From: Hyphomicrobium_A sp963728165
Lineage (GTDB): Bacteria > Pseudomonadota > Alphaproteobacteria > Rhizobiales > Hyphomicrobiaceae
Length of the DNA stretch: 64,000 nt
Direction: 5' to 3'
Assembly: GCA_963728165.1 (NCBI GenBank)
Contig: CAVSIY010000006.1
Span: 248,001-312,000 of the forward strand
Shown here one piece after another: positions 1-8,642 of the stretch. Below the pieces are notes generated by a model that saw only the letters and a list, made by a program, of their open reading frames with translations, searched no databases and was not told the origin of the DNA. The translations under genes were made by a program, and so were the position numbers. Positions within the stretch are counted from its first letter, which is position 1. The number at the start of each line of letters is the position of its first letter.

Positions 1-258
1 ATCGAGGTCAGGCACGAAGCCGCCGGTGAAGACTTCCGAACGCTCCCAGCCGATGCGCGCCTCGACCCATTCCCGCTTGGCGCAATCGGGATTGTTGGCA
101 GCGATGCATTCGCGTAACGCCCTGGCGCCTGTGAGCGCCTTGTCGATGTCCTCAATCAAGTGGTGGCGATAGCGTTCCGCTGCTTCGTCGAGAGCCGCTG
201 CACCAGCGTTCGATCCCCAACCCGCAGCGATGATGAGGCACACGAAGATTCGCAACAT
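1..258 (-). CDS. Imelysin/EfeO-like exported protein, N-terminal fragment (cut by window edge)
   Basis: The reading frame opens at ATG (258, minus strand) and stays open for 86 codons to the window edge. It begins with a signal peptide-like stretch (MLRIFVCLIIAAGWGSNAGA). A helical segment follows, with two Cys about 8 residues apart and the stretch EARIGWERSEVF, which resembles the first helix pair of imelysin (peptidase M75)/EfeO proteins, where a Trp/Tyr-Glu-Arg segment sits in the helical bundle. Such proteins are periplasmic and linked to iron uptake. The assignment rests on a short N-terminal piece, so other helical-bundle exported proteins remain possible. Confidence 0.45.
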   Translation of the reverse strand, partial: MLRIFVCLIIAAGWGSNAGAAALDEAAERYRHHLIEDIDKALTGARALRECIAANNPDCAKREWVEARIGWERSEVFTGGFVPDLD

Positions 259-512
259 GACTACCTTCCCGTCGCGTCAAAAGATTTCGGCTCGATTTCG
301 AATTTGACTGCACGGCTCGGCATCGATCGACGCAGACGTTGCAGCAGAGAGACGTCGCACACTCGCGCGCGTTTCTAGAACTCGGTTTGATGACATTTGA
401 ATTACAGAAACGCAGCGCGCGCACACCGCGTTCGCGTCATCATCCCGAAATGTGCTCGGCATAGCTTCCGCCGCCATCGTTAGTTCTCACGAACTTCAAT
501 GTGGAGGCTGGA

Positions 513-2290
513 ATGCGGTTTCGAGACTCAATGTCCGCGCTTGCGGCGGTGATTGGTGCGGCGGCGACATCATCATTCGCCGACGCCGCGAGCTTGAATG
601 ACTTCAAGCATATTGTCGTGATCTATCAGGAGAACCACAGCTTCGATAATCTCTACGGCCTGTGGGGCAAGGTGGATGGAGAGCCGCTCGAGGGTCTCGA
701 CGATGCCGACTTGGCGCACACGCTGCAGGTCCGCCAGGACAATCACACGCGCTACAATTGCCTGCTGCAGAACGACGTGAATCTCACCTCACCGCCGTTG
801 GTGGCAACGTGCACGGACAATGCCGGCACAACGCCCATTGAAAGCGCCTTTAAGAACAGACCCTTCGAGATTGACGACTATATCCCCGCGACCGCCACGA
901 CCTGTCCCGCGCCCGGCGTCTTCGCTGGCAACGGGCTGCTCGACGGAACCGGTCTGCCTGGCGGCTGCACGCGCGACCTCGTGCATCGCTATTACAACGA
1001 GCAGTATCAGCTCAACGGCGGCAAGCAGAACCGCTACGTTACCGGCAGCGACGCGGCCGGCACGGCGATGGGCTACTACGACTCCAAGAAGCTGCCGGTC
1101 TATACGTATCTCCATCGCGATCACACGGCGCCCAACTACGTGATAGCCGACCACTTCTTCCAGGGCGCCTTCGGTGGATCCTTTCTCAACCATCAATGGC
1201 TGATCGCTGGCGCCGCGCCGGTGTTCGTGGGTGCGCCCAATGATGCCGGCGCCAATGACCTTCATTCGGTCGTCGACGCCAATGGCATGCCGACGAGCAC
1301 GGCGCTTTACACGAGCCCGCTCGGCGGCTCGGCGAAGGACTTCGTCGCTGACGGCATCCTGCAACCCGCCGTCAGGACGGCCGGCCACGCCGCACGGCGT
1401 TAAGTGTGGCGACTTTGCCATCAACACGACCCAGGCGTTCTATCAGCCTTATTCACCCAACACCGCGGTCGAGAAGCGCCTGCCTCCGCTCCACAATCCC
1501 ACGATCGGCGACCGGCTTTCGGCCAAGCACGTGGACTGGGCCTGGTACTCGGGCGGCTGGTCAAATGCCGACGGCGATGTCGGTGCGTCTGGCTGGACCA
1601 ACAGCTCCAGCGCCTGCACCGATCCGAATGCCAACCTGAGCGCCGGCTTTCCGCATTGCCCTGACAAGCTTTTCCAGTATCACCACCAGCCGTTCAACTA
1701 CTTCGCCAATTTCGCACCGGGAACCGCGGCGCGTGCCGCCCACTTGCGTGACGAGGCGGAGTTCATTCAGTCGGCCCAGGACGGCACGCTGAAGCAGGTA
1801 AGCTTCGTCAAGCCGCTGGGTGAGGAGAACGAGCATCCCGGCTACACCAGCGAAGTCGAAGGCGGCAGCCATCTGGTCGAGCTGATCAAGGCCATCGTCA
1901 ACGGGCCCGACGGCAAGGATACGCTGATCGTGGTCACGTATGACGAGTTCGGCGGCCAGTGGGACCATGTTCCGCCGCCGCCCTACGGTCGCCATGGCGC
2001 CGACAAGGCGGCCGCCGACGTGTGGGGACCCGGCACCCGCATCCCGACCCTTCTGGTCTCCAGACGGTTCGCCAAGTCCGGCGTCGCGCATGAGGACTTC
2101 GATACGACGTCGATCATCAGGATGATCGAGGATCGTTTCCATCTGCAGGCGCTCAAGACGCGACCGGTGCGAGATCTGGCGGCCGCGCTCGACGCGACCG
2201 AGCCGCACGGGCACGGTGGATTCCCCGGCCACGATGATCCCCGGCCACGATGACCACCACGGTCACGACGACCACCACGGCTTCCACTAA
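513..2290 (+). pseudogene. Secreted phosphoesterase (phospholipase C / acid phosphatase family), frameshifted
   Basis: The N-terminal part has a signal peptide and the family motif VVIYQENHSFDNLYG near residue 35, typical of phosphoesterase family PF04185 (bacterial phospholipase C and AcpA-type acid phosphatases). These enzymes hydrolyse phosphate esters in the periplasm or outside the cell. The first frame stops at 1403. The homologous C-terminal half (from about PHGVKCGDF, through VVTYDEFGGQWDHV) continues one frame on from about 1390 to 2253, which implies a single-base insertion near 1385. A second +1 shift near 2240 would replace the short end with a tail rich in His and Asp, ending at TAA 2288-2290. 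The start at 513 is chosen because GGAGG lies five bases upstream; an in-frame GTG at 501 is also possible. It may be a decayed gene or a consensus error. Confidence 0.85.
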
Positions 2291-2321
2291 GGCTGGCTGT
2301 CGAAACGTTTGACATCTCGCG

Positions 2322-2351
2322 CGGGCCCGCACGCATCAACGTGCGGGCCCG
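2322..2351 (+). terminator. Hairpin after the phosphoesterase gene
   Basis: A perfect 12-bp inverted repeat (CGGGCCCGCACG, loop CATCAA, CGTGCGGGCCCG) lies 31 bases after the last possible stop of the phosphoesterase. Only a weak T-run follows, so it is a likely but not canonical intrinsic terminator. It isolates the phosphoesterase from the fluoride riboswitch downstream. Confidence 0.5.
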
Positions 2352-2465
2352 ATCGCTTTAGTGCATGGCCCAATTGGGACACAGGACTTACATCCCTGCG
2401 ATGAGATCATTCGGCGTTGCCGCCGTCGTTGACCCTGTGCCAGCTATAAATTAGCGTTCAAGCCC

Positions 2466-2520
2466 ATATGGGGATGGAGTTCCCCGAAACCGCCGAAACC
2501 CGGCTGATAACTCCTACCGC
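2466..2520 (+). promoter_or_regulatory. Fluoride riboswitch (crcB motif) 1, upstream of DUF190 gene
   Basis: The sequence fits the fluoride aptamer fold. GGGG (2470-2473) can pair with CCCC (2482-2485) as the pseudoknot. GGAGTT (2476-2481) pairs with AACTCC (2509-2514) as the closing stem. GCCG (2492-2495) pairs with CGGC (2501-2504) as the inner hairpin, followed by the conserved CTGAT and CTCCTAC. Downstream, CTCCTACCGC (2511-2520) can also pair with GCGGTGGGAG (about 2530-2539). That structure would compete with the aptamer stem and is a plausible expression platform. The family senses F- and turns on fluoride-resistance genes. Confidence 0.9.
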
Positions 2521-2647
2521 GTGCTGCTGGCGGTGGGAGCTTGCTCACAAACCCGCCGTGTAACAGGTTTGTGTTCGCATCATCATCATCTTGAGGGCGG
2601 ACCAAATGCGTGACGCCAGTTGAGCCTATCTTGGGAGGAGCCACGCC

Positions 2648-2992
2648 ATGATGGTCCCCAATGACGCAAAGCTGCTGCGCATTTTTGTCGGCGAAAACGA
2701 CAAGGTCGATGGCCGGCCCCTCTATGAGGCCATCATTCTGCGTGCGCGAGAGGCGCATCTCGCCGGCGCCACGGTGCTGCGCGGTCCAATGGGGTTCGGC
2801 CACTCCTGCCTTCTGCACACGACCAAGATTCTGCGGCTGGCAGATAATCTTCCAGTCGTCATAGAGATCGTGGACAGCGAAGCGAAGATTGATGCGTTCC
2901 TTCCCACCCTCGATGCGATGATGACCGGCGGGCTGATCACTCTGGAGAAGGTGCAGGTCCTCTGCTATGGCCCGCCGAGCAGCGTGGGTTAA
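2648..2992 (+). CDS. DUF190 family protein, fluoride-riboswitch controlled
   Basis: A 114-residue protein of the DUF190 family (PII-like ferredoxin-fold proteins). It has the typical start LLRIFVGENDKVDGRPLYEA, then RAREAHLAGATVLRGPMGFG and the C-terminal ITLEKVQVLCYG. DUF190 genes are often adjacent to crcB fluoride channel genes. Here there is no crcB within the window, but a fluoride riboswitch lies about 130 bases upstream, so a role in fluoride response is the natural inference. The biochemical role of the family is not settled. GGGAGGAG about 8 bases before ATG 2648 supports this start; the next codon is also ATG (2651). Confidence 0.9.
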   Translation: MMVPNDAKLLRIFVGENDKVDGRPLYEAIILRAREAHLAGATVLRGPMGFGHSCLLHTTKILRLADNLPVVIEIVDSEAKIDAFLPTLDAMMTGGLITLEKVQVLCYGPPSSVG

Positions 2993-3045
2993 CCGCAGTT
3001 TGTTGACATGCCTCAGAGTCCCGGCTAGCTAGAAAGCTTGCCGTA

Positions 3046-3095
3046 AGGCCATGGAGTCGGCCGTATAACCGCCCTGGGGCTGATGACTCCTCCTT
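3046..3095 (+). promoter_or_regulatory. Fluoride riboswitch (crcB motif) 2, upstream of complex I-like operon
   Basis: A second aptamer with the same architecture but different bases. GGCC (3047-3050) can pair with GGCC (about 3059-3062) as the pseudoknot. GGAGTC (3053-3058) pairs with GACTCC (3085-3090). A short GC hairpin precedes the conserved GGGGCTGATGACTCC. Compensatory differences from the first copy, with pairing kept, support a real RNA. Just downstream, CTCCTT (3090-3095) plus CTCCC (3099-3103) can fold back on GGGAG (3108-3112) plus AAGGAG (3113-3118). This would hide the ribosome binding site of the small ORF at 3127, and that stem shares a base with the aptamer stem, so a translational on-switch is a reasonable model. 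Confidence 0.85.
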
Positions 3096-3126
3096 GTCCT
3101 CCCGTGAGGGAGAAGGAGCGGTCGCT

Positions 3127-3228
3127 ATGGCGGACCTCGCCGAAGAGTGCGCGCTGGTCGCACGACGCTGGCCTAGGCCCGGCAACGGGGCATCGGGCGT
3201 TTTCGGTGACGGAGCATCGTCGCCGTGA
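3127..3228 (+). CDS. Possible 33-residue leader ORF coupled to hyfC-like gene
   Basis: ATG 3127 is preceded by AAGGAG (3113-3118) at 8 bases. The 33-codon frame ends with TGA 3226-3228, overlapping the GTG start (3225) of the next gene as GTGA, a typical arrangement for translational coupling. The peptide has no recognisable family and no obvious membrane segment. Its ribosome binding site lies in the hairpin after the second fluoride aptamer. It may serve only to pass riboswitch control to the operon. No coding conservation can be checked here, so confidence is low. Confidence 0.35.
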   Translation: MADLAEECALVARRWPRPGNGASGVFGDGASSP

Positions 3229-4169
3229 CCCGTGACGTTCTCCTCCAGATTGCCCAAGTGCTGACGGTGCTGCTCCTGTCACCGCTCCTTCAGGGCATCA
3301 TCCTTCAATTCGAGGAGCGCGTTCAGCGCGCGCAAGGTCCCGGAATCTTCCAGCCCTACCGTGACCTGTGGAAGCTCTTTCACAAGCAGATCGTCGTGCC
3401 CGAAACGGCCTCGTGGCTGTTCTGGGCGGCGCCCGTCGCAGCCTTCACCTGCATGCTCACGGTGCCGATCCTGATCCCGGTGCTCACGAACTTCCCGCTG
3501 CCGCTCTCGGATATGGGCGACATTCTGGGCGGCGGCCTCATCCTCACGCTCGGCTCGTTCATGATCATCCTCGCCGGGCTCGACACCGCGAGCGCCTACG
3601 GCGGCATCGGCTCGAGCCGGGCGGTGATGGTGGCGATCCTCGCCGAGCCGACGCTGATCCTCGTCTTCGTCGGCATCACCCTGCTCGCCAAAGCGATGCT
3701 GCCCTTCGTCGTCAACCATCTGCTGGTCTCCAGCTGGGCGGCCTATTGGAGCCCCGCGCATCTGTTGCTGGTGGCGGCCTTCTTCATCCTTCTGCTGGTC
3801 GAGACCGACCGCATGCCGATCCATTCGAGCACGCATATCGAGGTCTACATGATCGAGGAAGGGCGCATCCTGGAATATTCCGGGCCCCTGCTGGCGCTGC
3901 TCAAATGGGCCTCGGCCATGAAGCAGTTCATTCTCTACACGATCTTCTGCAACGTGCTGATCCTGCCCTGGGGCCTGTCGATTGAGGGCACGGCGATCGG
4001 AGCGGCTGGAGCGGCGGCTGGACTTCTCATCAAGTTCGCGGCTGTCGCCTGCCTTGTCGTGCTGGTCGAGACGGCGCAATCGCGCCTGCGCTTCTACCGG
4101 TATCAGGAGCCGCTCGCCGCATCATTCCTGCTGGCGGTGCTGGCGATCGTCGGCACCCAACTGAGCTAG
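3225..4169 (+). CDS. HyfC/NuoH-like membrane subunit of complex I-related complex
   Basis: A 314-residue polytopic membrane protein of the NuoH/HycD/HyfC family (respiratory complex I subunit 1, formate hydrogenlyase subunit 4). Visible family features are the N-terminal ERVQRAQGPGIFQPYRDLWK loop, a central ETDRMPIHSSTHIE loop with acidic residues, and EYSGPLLALLKWASAMKQF. This subunit connects the peripheral arm to the proton-pumping membrane arm. It starts at GTG 3225 with GGAG about 10 bases upstream and overlaps a small leader ORF. It is the first large gene of a tightly packed operon (spacing to the next gene 5 bp) under the second fluoride riboswitch. Confidence 0.9.
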   Translation: MTRDVLLQIAQVLTVLLLSPLLQGIILQFEERVQRAQGPGIFQPYRDLWKLFHKQIVVPETASWLFWAAPVAAFTCMLTVPILIPVLTNFPLPLSDMGDILGGGLILTLGSFMIILAGLDTASAYGGIGSSRAVMVAILAEPTLILVFVGITLLAKAMLPFVVNHLLVSSWAAYWSPAHLLLVAAFFILLLVETDRMPIHSSTHIEVYMIEEGRILEYSGPLLALLKWASAMKQFILYTIFCNVLILPWGLSIEGTAIGAAGAAAGLLIKFAAVACLVVLVETAQSRLRFYRYQEPLAASFLLAVLAIVGTQLS

Positions 4170-4174
4170 CGCCC

Positions 4175-4855
4175 ATGCTGATCCAGCACCTTAGCCCGCT
4201 CGCTTCCTCGCTGTTCAGCCTGCTCGCGATCGTGAGCCTGCTCTTGTCGTTCGTCATGCTGGGCTCACGCTGGCTCAAGAACTATCTCTACGCGTTCGCA
4301 GCCGAATCGTGGGCCATCGCCGTCCTCTCCGCCGCCGTCGCCTTTTACGGGGACTATCCCGAGCTCTACCTCGTGGCACTTCTGACCGCGCTCTTTCGCG
4401 GCATGCTCCTTCCCTACCTGGTCTGGCGCATCATCCGTCGCCTGGACGTGAACCGCGAGATCCACGTGGTGCTGCAGCCGAGCACGAGCCTGGTGCTCGG
4501 CGCGTTGTTCGTGATGTTCGCCCTCTCGGTATCTTACAGGATCGCCGCCGACCTGAGCCTGCAGCTGACCGTCGTCGTCCTGGCGCTGACGGTGATGCTG
4601 TCGATGAAGCTCATCGGCTTCCTCATGCTCACGGTTCGCTACGAAGCGATCAGCCAGATCCTCGGACTGCTGGTACTCGAGAACGGCATCTTTCTCGGCT
4701 CGCAAATCCTGGTCCCAGGGATGCCGCTGCTGTTCGAGCTGGTCATCCTCTTCGATCTGCTCATCATCGTGGCGTGCTTCGGCGTGCTCGTCGGCTATCT
4801 CCAGACCCACGTCGGCACCACGAGCAGCCTCGATCTCAAGAGGCTGGTGGGATGA
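4175..4855 (+). CDS. HyfE-like membrane subunit (hydrogenase-4 component E)
   Basis: A 226-residue, very hydrophobic protein with about six or more membrane segments, matching HyfE (hydrogenase-4 component E), whose C-terminal half is related to NuoK. The conserved-looking stretch VRYEAISQILGLLVLENGIF carries a Glu in a membrane helix, as expected of an antiporter-related proton path. It begins 5 bp after the HyfC-like stop and overlaps the next gene by 4 bases (ATGA at 4852-4855), so translation is likely coupled. It belongs to the membrane arm of the same complex. Confidence 0.85.
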   Translation: MLIQHLSPLASSLFSLLAIVSLLLSFVMLGSRWLKNYLYAFAAESWAIAVLSAAVAFYGDYPELYLVALLTALFRGMLLPYLVWRIIRRLDVNREIHVVLQPSTSLVLGALFVMFALSVSYRIAADLSLQLTVVVLALTVMLSMKLIGFLMLTVRYEAISQILGLLVLENGIFLGSQILVPGMPLLFELVILFDLLIIVACFGVLVGYLQTHVGTTSSLDLKRLVG

Positions 4856-6318
4856 CGGTCGGAACGCTCATCTTGGTCCTCGTTGCAGCGCCGCTCTCGG
4901 CGGTGATCGGGTGTCTCGTGGTGCGCCGGGCACGCTGGTGCGAAGCCTTCAATCTCATCGCCAGCGCGGTGTCCTTCATATGCGCGCTGCCGCTGCCGTT
5001 CCTGATCGACGGGCAGCCGATGCTGTTCTGGAACGACTACATTCTCATCGACCGCCTCTCCGCCTGGGTCATCCTCTGTACGTCCATCGTCTACTTCCTC
5101 GCCTCGATCTATGCCGTCGGCTACATGCGGCTGCTCGATGAGGAGCGCCGGCTCTACAAGTTCTACGCCCTGTTTGCGGGTTTCGCCCTGACCACGTTCA
5201 TCGGGCCGCTGATGAACAATATCGGGCTCTATTGGATCGCCATCGAGCTGACCACGCTGGTCAGCACCTTTCTCGTCGCCTTCGAGCGTGTCGCCGAGAG
5301 CATGGAGGCGGCCTGGAAATACATCATGGTCGTCTCGGCCGGGATCAGCCTGGCGCTGCTTGGCACGGTGCTCTTCTACTGGGCCGGAACATTCGTCCTT
5401 GGTCCAACCTACCAGATGACCTGGGCGACGCTCGCCGCGGCCGCGCCCAACATGAACGCCGTCTTGCTGGTTCTGGCCTTCCTGCTGGTGCTCGTCGGCT
5501 ATGGCACCAAAGTCGGCCTCGCGCCCATGCACAGCTGGCTGCCGGATGCGCACAGCGAGAGCCCGGCCCCCGTTTCGGCGATGCTGTCGGGAGCGCTCTT
5601 GAACACGGCGATGGTCGGAATCGTGCGTTTCCTCGGCATCGCCCGGCAGGCCAATCTTGGTCAGCTGCCTGAGCTGGCGCTGGTCGCGTTCGGTGTCCTG
5701 TCGCTGCTGATCGGCGCCCTTTTCATCGTGCAGCAGCGCGGCATCAAGCGCCTGATGGCGTACTCGAGCGTCGAGCACATGGGCGTGGTGGCGCTCGGCT
5801 TCGGATTCGGTGGCGCCTTGGGCGTCGCCGGCGCGCTCTACCACATGCTCAATCACTCCTTGAACAAGTCGCTCATGTTCTTCGGCGCCGGCAACATGAT
5901 GCGGGCCTACGGAACCAAGGAGATCGAGCTCATCCGCGGCGTCGGGCGCCGCTTTCCCACAGAAGGCGCGCTCTGGCTTGCGGGCGCCGTCGCCATCACC
6001 GGAGCACCGCCCTTCGGTCTGTTCCTCAGCGAGTTCACTGTCATGCGCGCCGGGCTCAGACCGTCCTTCTCGTGGGCCGTGTACGCGATGGCCGTGCTCC
6101 TGATCGTCATCTTCATCGGCTTCATGAATCAATTCCGCATCATGTACTACAAGGCGCCTACCAGCGAAGCACCCTCGCGCGGCACCCTCAGCGCCTGGTG
6201 CACGGTGCCGATGTGGCTGTCCTTGGCCCCCCTGCTGATCCTGGGCCTGTGGTGGCCGGCCGGAATCTGGGACTACGTCGCCTCGGTTGCGCAAATACTC
6301 TCACCGGGGGTGCCATGA
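4852..6318 (+). CDS. HyfF-like proton-translocating subunit (NuoM/NuoN family)
   Basis: A 488-residue antiporter-like subunit (Proton_antipo_M family). Recognisable segments include YWIAIELTTLVSTFLVAFER (Glu in TM5), the GTKVGLAPMHSWLPDAHSES loop with lytic Lys and His, and AYSSVEHMGVVALGFGFGG. These are classical for NuoM/NuoN/HyfF proton channels. It overlaps the previous gene by four bases and the next gene by four bases (ATGA 6315-6318), which shows tight operon packing. The role is proton (or Na+) movement through the membrane arm, driven by or driving electron transfer in the peripheral arm. Confidence 0.9.
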   Translation: MTVGTLILVLVAAPLSAVIGCLVVRRARWCEAFNLIASAVSFICALPLPFLIDGQPMLFWNDYILIDRLSAWVILCTSIVYFLASIYAVGYMRLLDEERRLYKFYALFAGFALTTFIGPLMNNIGLYWIAIELTTLVSTFLVAFERVAESMEAAWKYIMVVSAGISLALLGTVLFYWAGTFVLGPTYQMTWATLAAAAPNMNAVLLVLAFLLVLVGYGTKVGLAPMHSWLPDAHSESPAPVSAMLSGALLNTAMVGIVRFLGIARQANLGQLPELALVAFGVLSLLIGALFIVQQRGIKRLMAYSSVEHMGVVALGFGFGGALGVAGALYHMLNHSLNKSLMFFGAGNMMRAYGTKEIELIRGVGRRFPTEGALWLAGAVAITGAPPFGLFLSEFTVMRAGLRPSFSWAVYAMAVLLIVIFIGFMNQFRIMYYKAPTSEAPSRGTLSAWCTVPMWLSLAPLLILGLWWPAGIWDYVASVAQILSPGVP

Positions 6319-7823
6319 CAGGGGCCACACCCGCAAGGATGGCTGGGGCGGAGCTCGTTTCGATCGAGCCCGACGAGCTGCCGCACGCCGTCGCCAAGCT
6401 CATCGACAGCGGCGGGCGGATGCAGATGGCTTATGCATGGCATCCGAGCCGCGACCGGCTGGAGCTGCGTTACGTGGCGAGCCGCGCACCCGGCCAGGAC
6501 TTTCTTGTCTGGCGCTGCGAGGCACGCGGCCCGGTCCCGAGCGTCGCCGGAACCAGCCCGCTTCTGGGCTGGTACGAGCGCGAGATCACCGACCTCTACG
6601 GATTGGAATTTTCAGGCCATCCCGAGCCGCATCGCCTGGTGCTGCATCAGGGCGCGCGGCCGCTGACGCCGCCGCTCGACCCGGCCTATCCCGCCGGCGC
6701 GCCGATGCCGTTCGAGCCGGCTGCGAGCCGGGTGCCCGAGGTACAGAGCCCCGACGTGCAGCGATTGCCGTTCGGGCCCGTGCGCGCCGACGTCGTCGAG
6801 TCGGTCGAGCTCATTTTCTTCTACGTCGGCGAGCACATCCTGCACCTGCAGCCGCAGCTCTTCTTCAAGCATCGCGGCATGGAGAAGCGGTTCGAGGGAC
6901 GCACGCCCGCAAGCGCGGTCGTGCTCGCAGAACGCGTCTCGGGCGTCGGCAGCTTCGCGCACGGCCTTGCCTATTGCCAGGCGGTGGAGCAGGCAGCGGG
7001 CTGCGCCGCACCTCAGCGCGCGCTGCTTCTCCGCTCCTTGCTGGCCGAGCTGGAGCGACTCTACAATCACCTGCACTATCTCGGTCATCTGGCGGATACG
7101 ACGACGCTGAAGGTCGGCAACGCCGAGGGAAAGCTGCTCGAGGAGCGCGCCAAGCAGCTCAACGGACGGCTGACGGGAAGCCGCTTCCTGCGCGGGCTGC
7201 TCATTCCTGGCGGGCTTCGTCGCAACCTCATTCCGGAACCGTGGCTCGGTAAGGCCCTGGAGAGCCTGCACAAGGACGTCGCCACCTACGCGGCCATGCT
7301 GGAATCGACCAACAGCTACCTCGATCGTCTGATGACCACCGGCGTTCTCAGCCGCGAGGTTGCCTTCGACCAGGGCGCGACCGGACCGATCGAGCGCGCC
7401 TCCGGGCTCGACCGTGATCTGCGCCGCGATCACCCGTACGCGGCCTATGGCGATCTTGCCCTCACCGTCCCCGCCAGGACGAGCGGAGACGCGCATGCGC
7501 GCGCGCAAGTGCGCATCGCCGAGATCGACGCCAGCATGGCGCTGATGCAGCAAATTCTGTCCTCGCTCGAGAATGGCCTCGTGCGCGCCGACTGCGAGCC
7601 GCTGCCCGATAGCGAAGGTCTCGGCTGGGCGGAGACGCCGCGTGGCTCCCTCTTCTATGCCGTCCACGTCGGCAACGACGGCACGCTCGCGCGCGTCAAG
7701 ATCAAATCACCCTCCTTCTCGAACTGGCGGGTGTTCCCGTTCACCGTGCACGACAGCAACATGATGGACTACGCCATCAACGAGGCGAGCTTCGGCCTCA
7801 CCGTGGCCGGTTGCGATCGCTAG
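6315..7823 (+). CDS. HyfG-like fused NuoC/NuoD-type subunit lacking Ni-ligand cysteines
   Basis: A 502-residue protein. The first 150 residues form a NuoC-like (30 kDa) domain with WYEREITDLYGLEFSGHP. The rest is a NuoD/hydrogenase large-subunit domain (HIGEQH-type region, then EKRFEGRT, then AELERLYNHLHYLGHLADTT). In NiFe enzymes the N-terminal motif is RxCGxC. Here it reads RVSGVGSFAH, with Cys replaced by Ser and Gly. The C-terminal DPCxxC is replaced by LTVAGCDR, leaving a single Cys. Three of the four Ni ligands are therefore absent, and a hydrogen-forming site is very unlikely. This matches the energy-converting hydrogenase-related (Ehr) type of complex, whose substrate is unknown. Start ATG overlaps the HyfF-like stop. 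Confidence 0.9.
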   Translation: MTGATPARMAGAELVSIEPDELPHAVAKLIDSGGRMQMAYAWHPSRDRLELRYVASRAPGQDFLVWRCEARGPVPSVAGTSPLLGWYEREITDLYGLEFSGHPEPHRLVLHQGARPLTPPLDPAYPAGAPMPFEPAASRVPEVQSPDVQRLPFGPVRADVVESVELIFFYVGEHILHLQPQLFFKHRGMEKRFEGRTPASAVVLAERVSGVGSFAHGLAYCQAVEQAAGCAAPQRALLLRSLLAELERLYNHLHYLGHLADTTTLKVGNAEGKLLEERAKQLNGRLTGSRFLRGLLIPGGLRRNLIPEPWLGKALESLHKDVATYAAMLESTNSYLDRLMTTGVLSREVAFDQGATGPIERASGLDRDLRRDHPYAAYGDLALTVPARTSGDAHARAQVRIAEIDASMALMQQILSSLENGLVRADCEPLPDSEGLGWAETPRGSLFYAVHVGNDGTLARVKIKSPSFSNWRVFPFTVHDSNMMDYAINEASFGLTVAGCDR

Positions 7824-7831
7824 GAGGCGCC

Positions 7832-8642
7832 ATGCCGCTGTGGACACTGTTCGGCCTGCACAAAGGAAAGGCGACGACGCCTTGGCCGAGGCATGGCCGC
7901 GACTCTGGGCAAGACGGCGTGCTCGGCATGCCGCGGTTCGACCTGGAGCGATGCGAAGATGGCTGCAGCGCCTGCGCGGCCGCGTGTCCGACCGAGGCGA
8001 TCACGTGTCATCCCGAGCGTGCCGGCGAGGAGCGGATGGAGGTCGACTACGGCCGCTGCGTCGTCTGTCAGCTTTGCGTCGAGGCCTGTCCGACGGAGGC
8101 AGCGTCCACCTCTTACGATTGGGCGTTCGGCGTGCGCGAGCGGTCCGATCTCCTTTTGTCGGCAGGCAACGTTCAAGCCGCGCAGTTGCGGAGACCGTCG
8201 GCGTCGCGCGCGGACTTTCGCCGAAGCCTGCATATTCGCCATGTCGAACTCTGGCTCCTGCAACGGCTGCGAGTCGGAGCTGCAGGCGCTCAACAACCCC
8301 TTCTACAACCTGCACCGGCTGGGCATCTTCTTCACGCCGTCGCCGCGTTTCGCCGACCTCCTGCTGGTGACCGGCCCGGTAACCTACGCGATGCACGGGC
8401 CCCTGCTGCAGACCTACGAGGCGATGCCCGAGCCGCGTTGGGTCATGGCTGTCGGCACATGCGCGGTCTCCGGCGGCATCGCGGGCGGCGGATACGCGTG
8501 CGGCACGGGCCTCGAGGGTGTCCTGCCGGTCGATCTCTATTTGCCGGGCTGCCCATCCAATCCGGCCGCGCTGATCGAAGCCCTGTTGATGTTCCTCGAC
8601 CGGGCGCCGCAACGGGTGAGAGGAGGACGCCTTGGCGAATGA
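7832..8642 (+). pseudogene. HyfH-HyfI-like fusion: 2x[4Fe-4S] ferredoxin plus NuoB-like subunit, one frameshift
   Basis: The N-terminal part (from ATG 7832, frame 2) has two [4Fe-4S] motifs, CEDGCSACAAACP and CVVCQLCVEACP. The C-terminal part (frame 3) is NuoB/HyfI-like with CNGCE, VGTCAVSGG and YLPGCPSNP, which supply the four ligands of the N2-type cluster. The frames join near 8246, where GAACTCT in place of GACTCT would restore HIRHVDSGSCNGCE-type sequence, so one extra A explains the break. This could be a consensus error, since every neighbour is intact. The fused protein would relay electrons from an unknown donor through the ferredoxin domain to the cluster next to the HyfG-like subunit. 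The gene starts 8 bp after hyfG. Confidence 0.8.

Noticed and set aside
6315..7823. Annotation of the HyfG-like protein as an active hydrogenase-4 large subunit
   Set aside because: Three of four Ni-binding Cys are missing, so hydrogenase activity is not supported.
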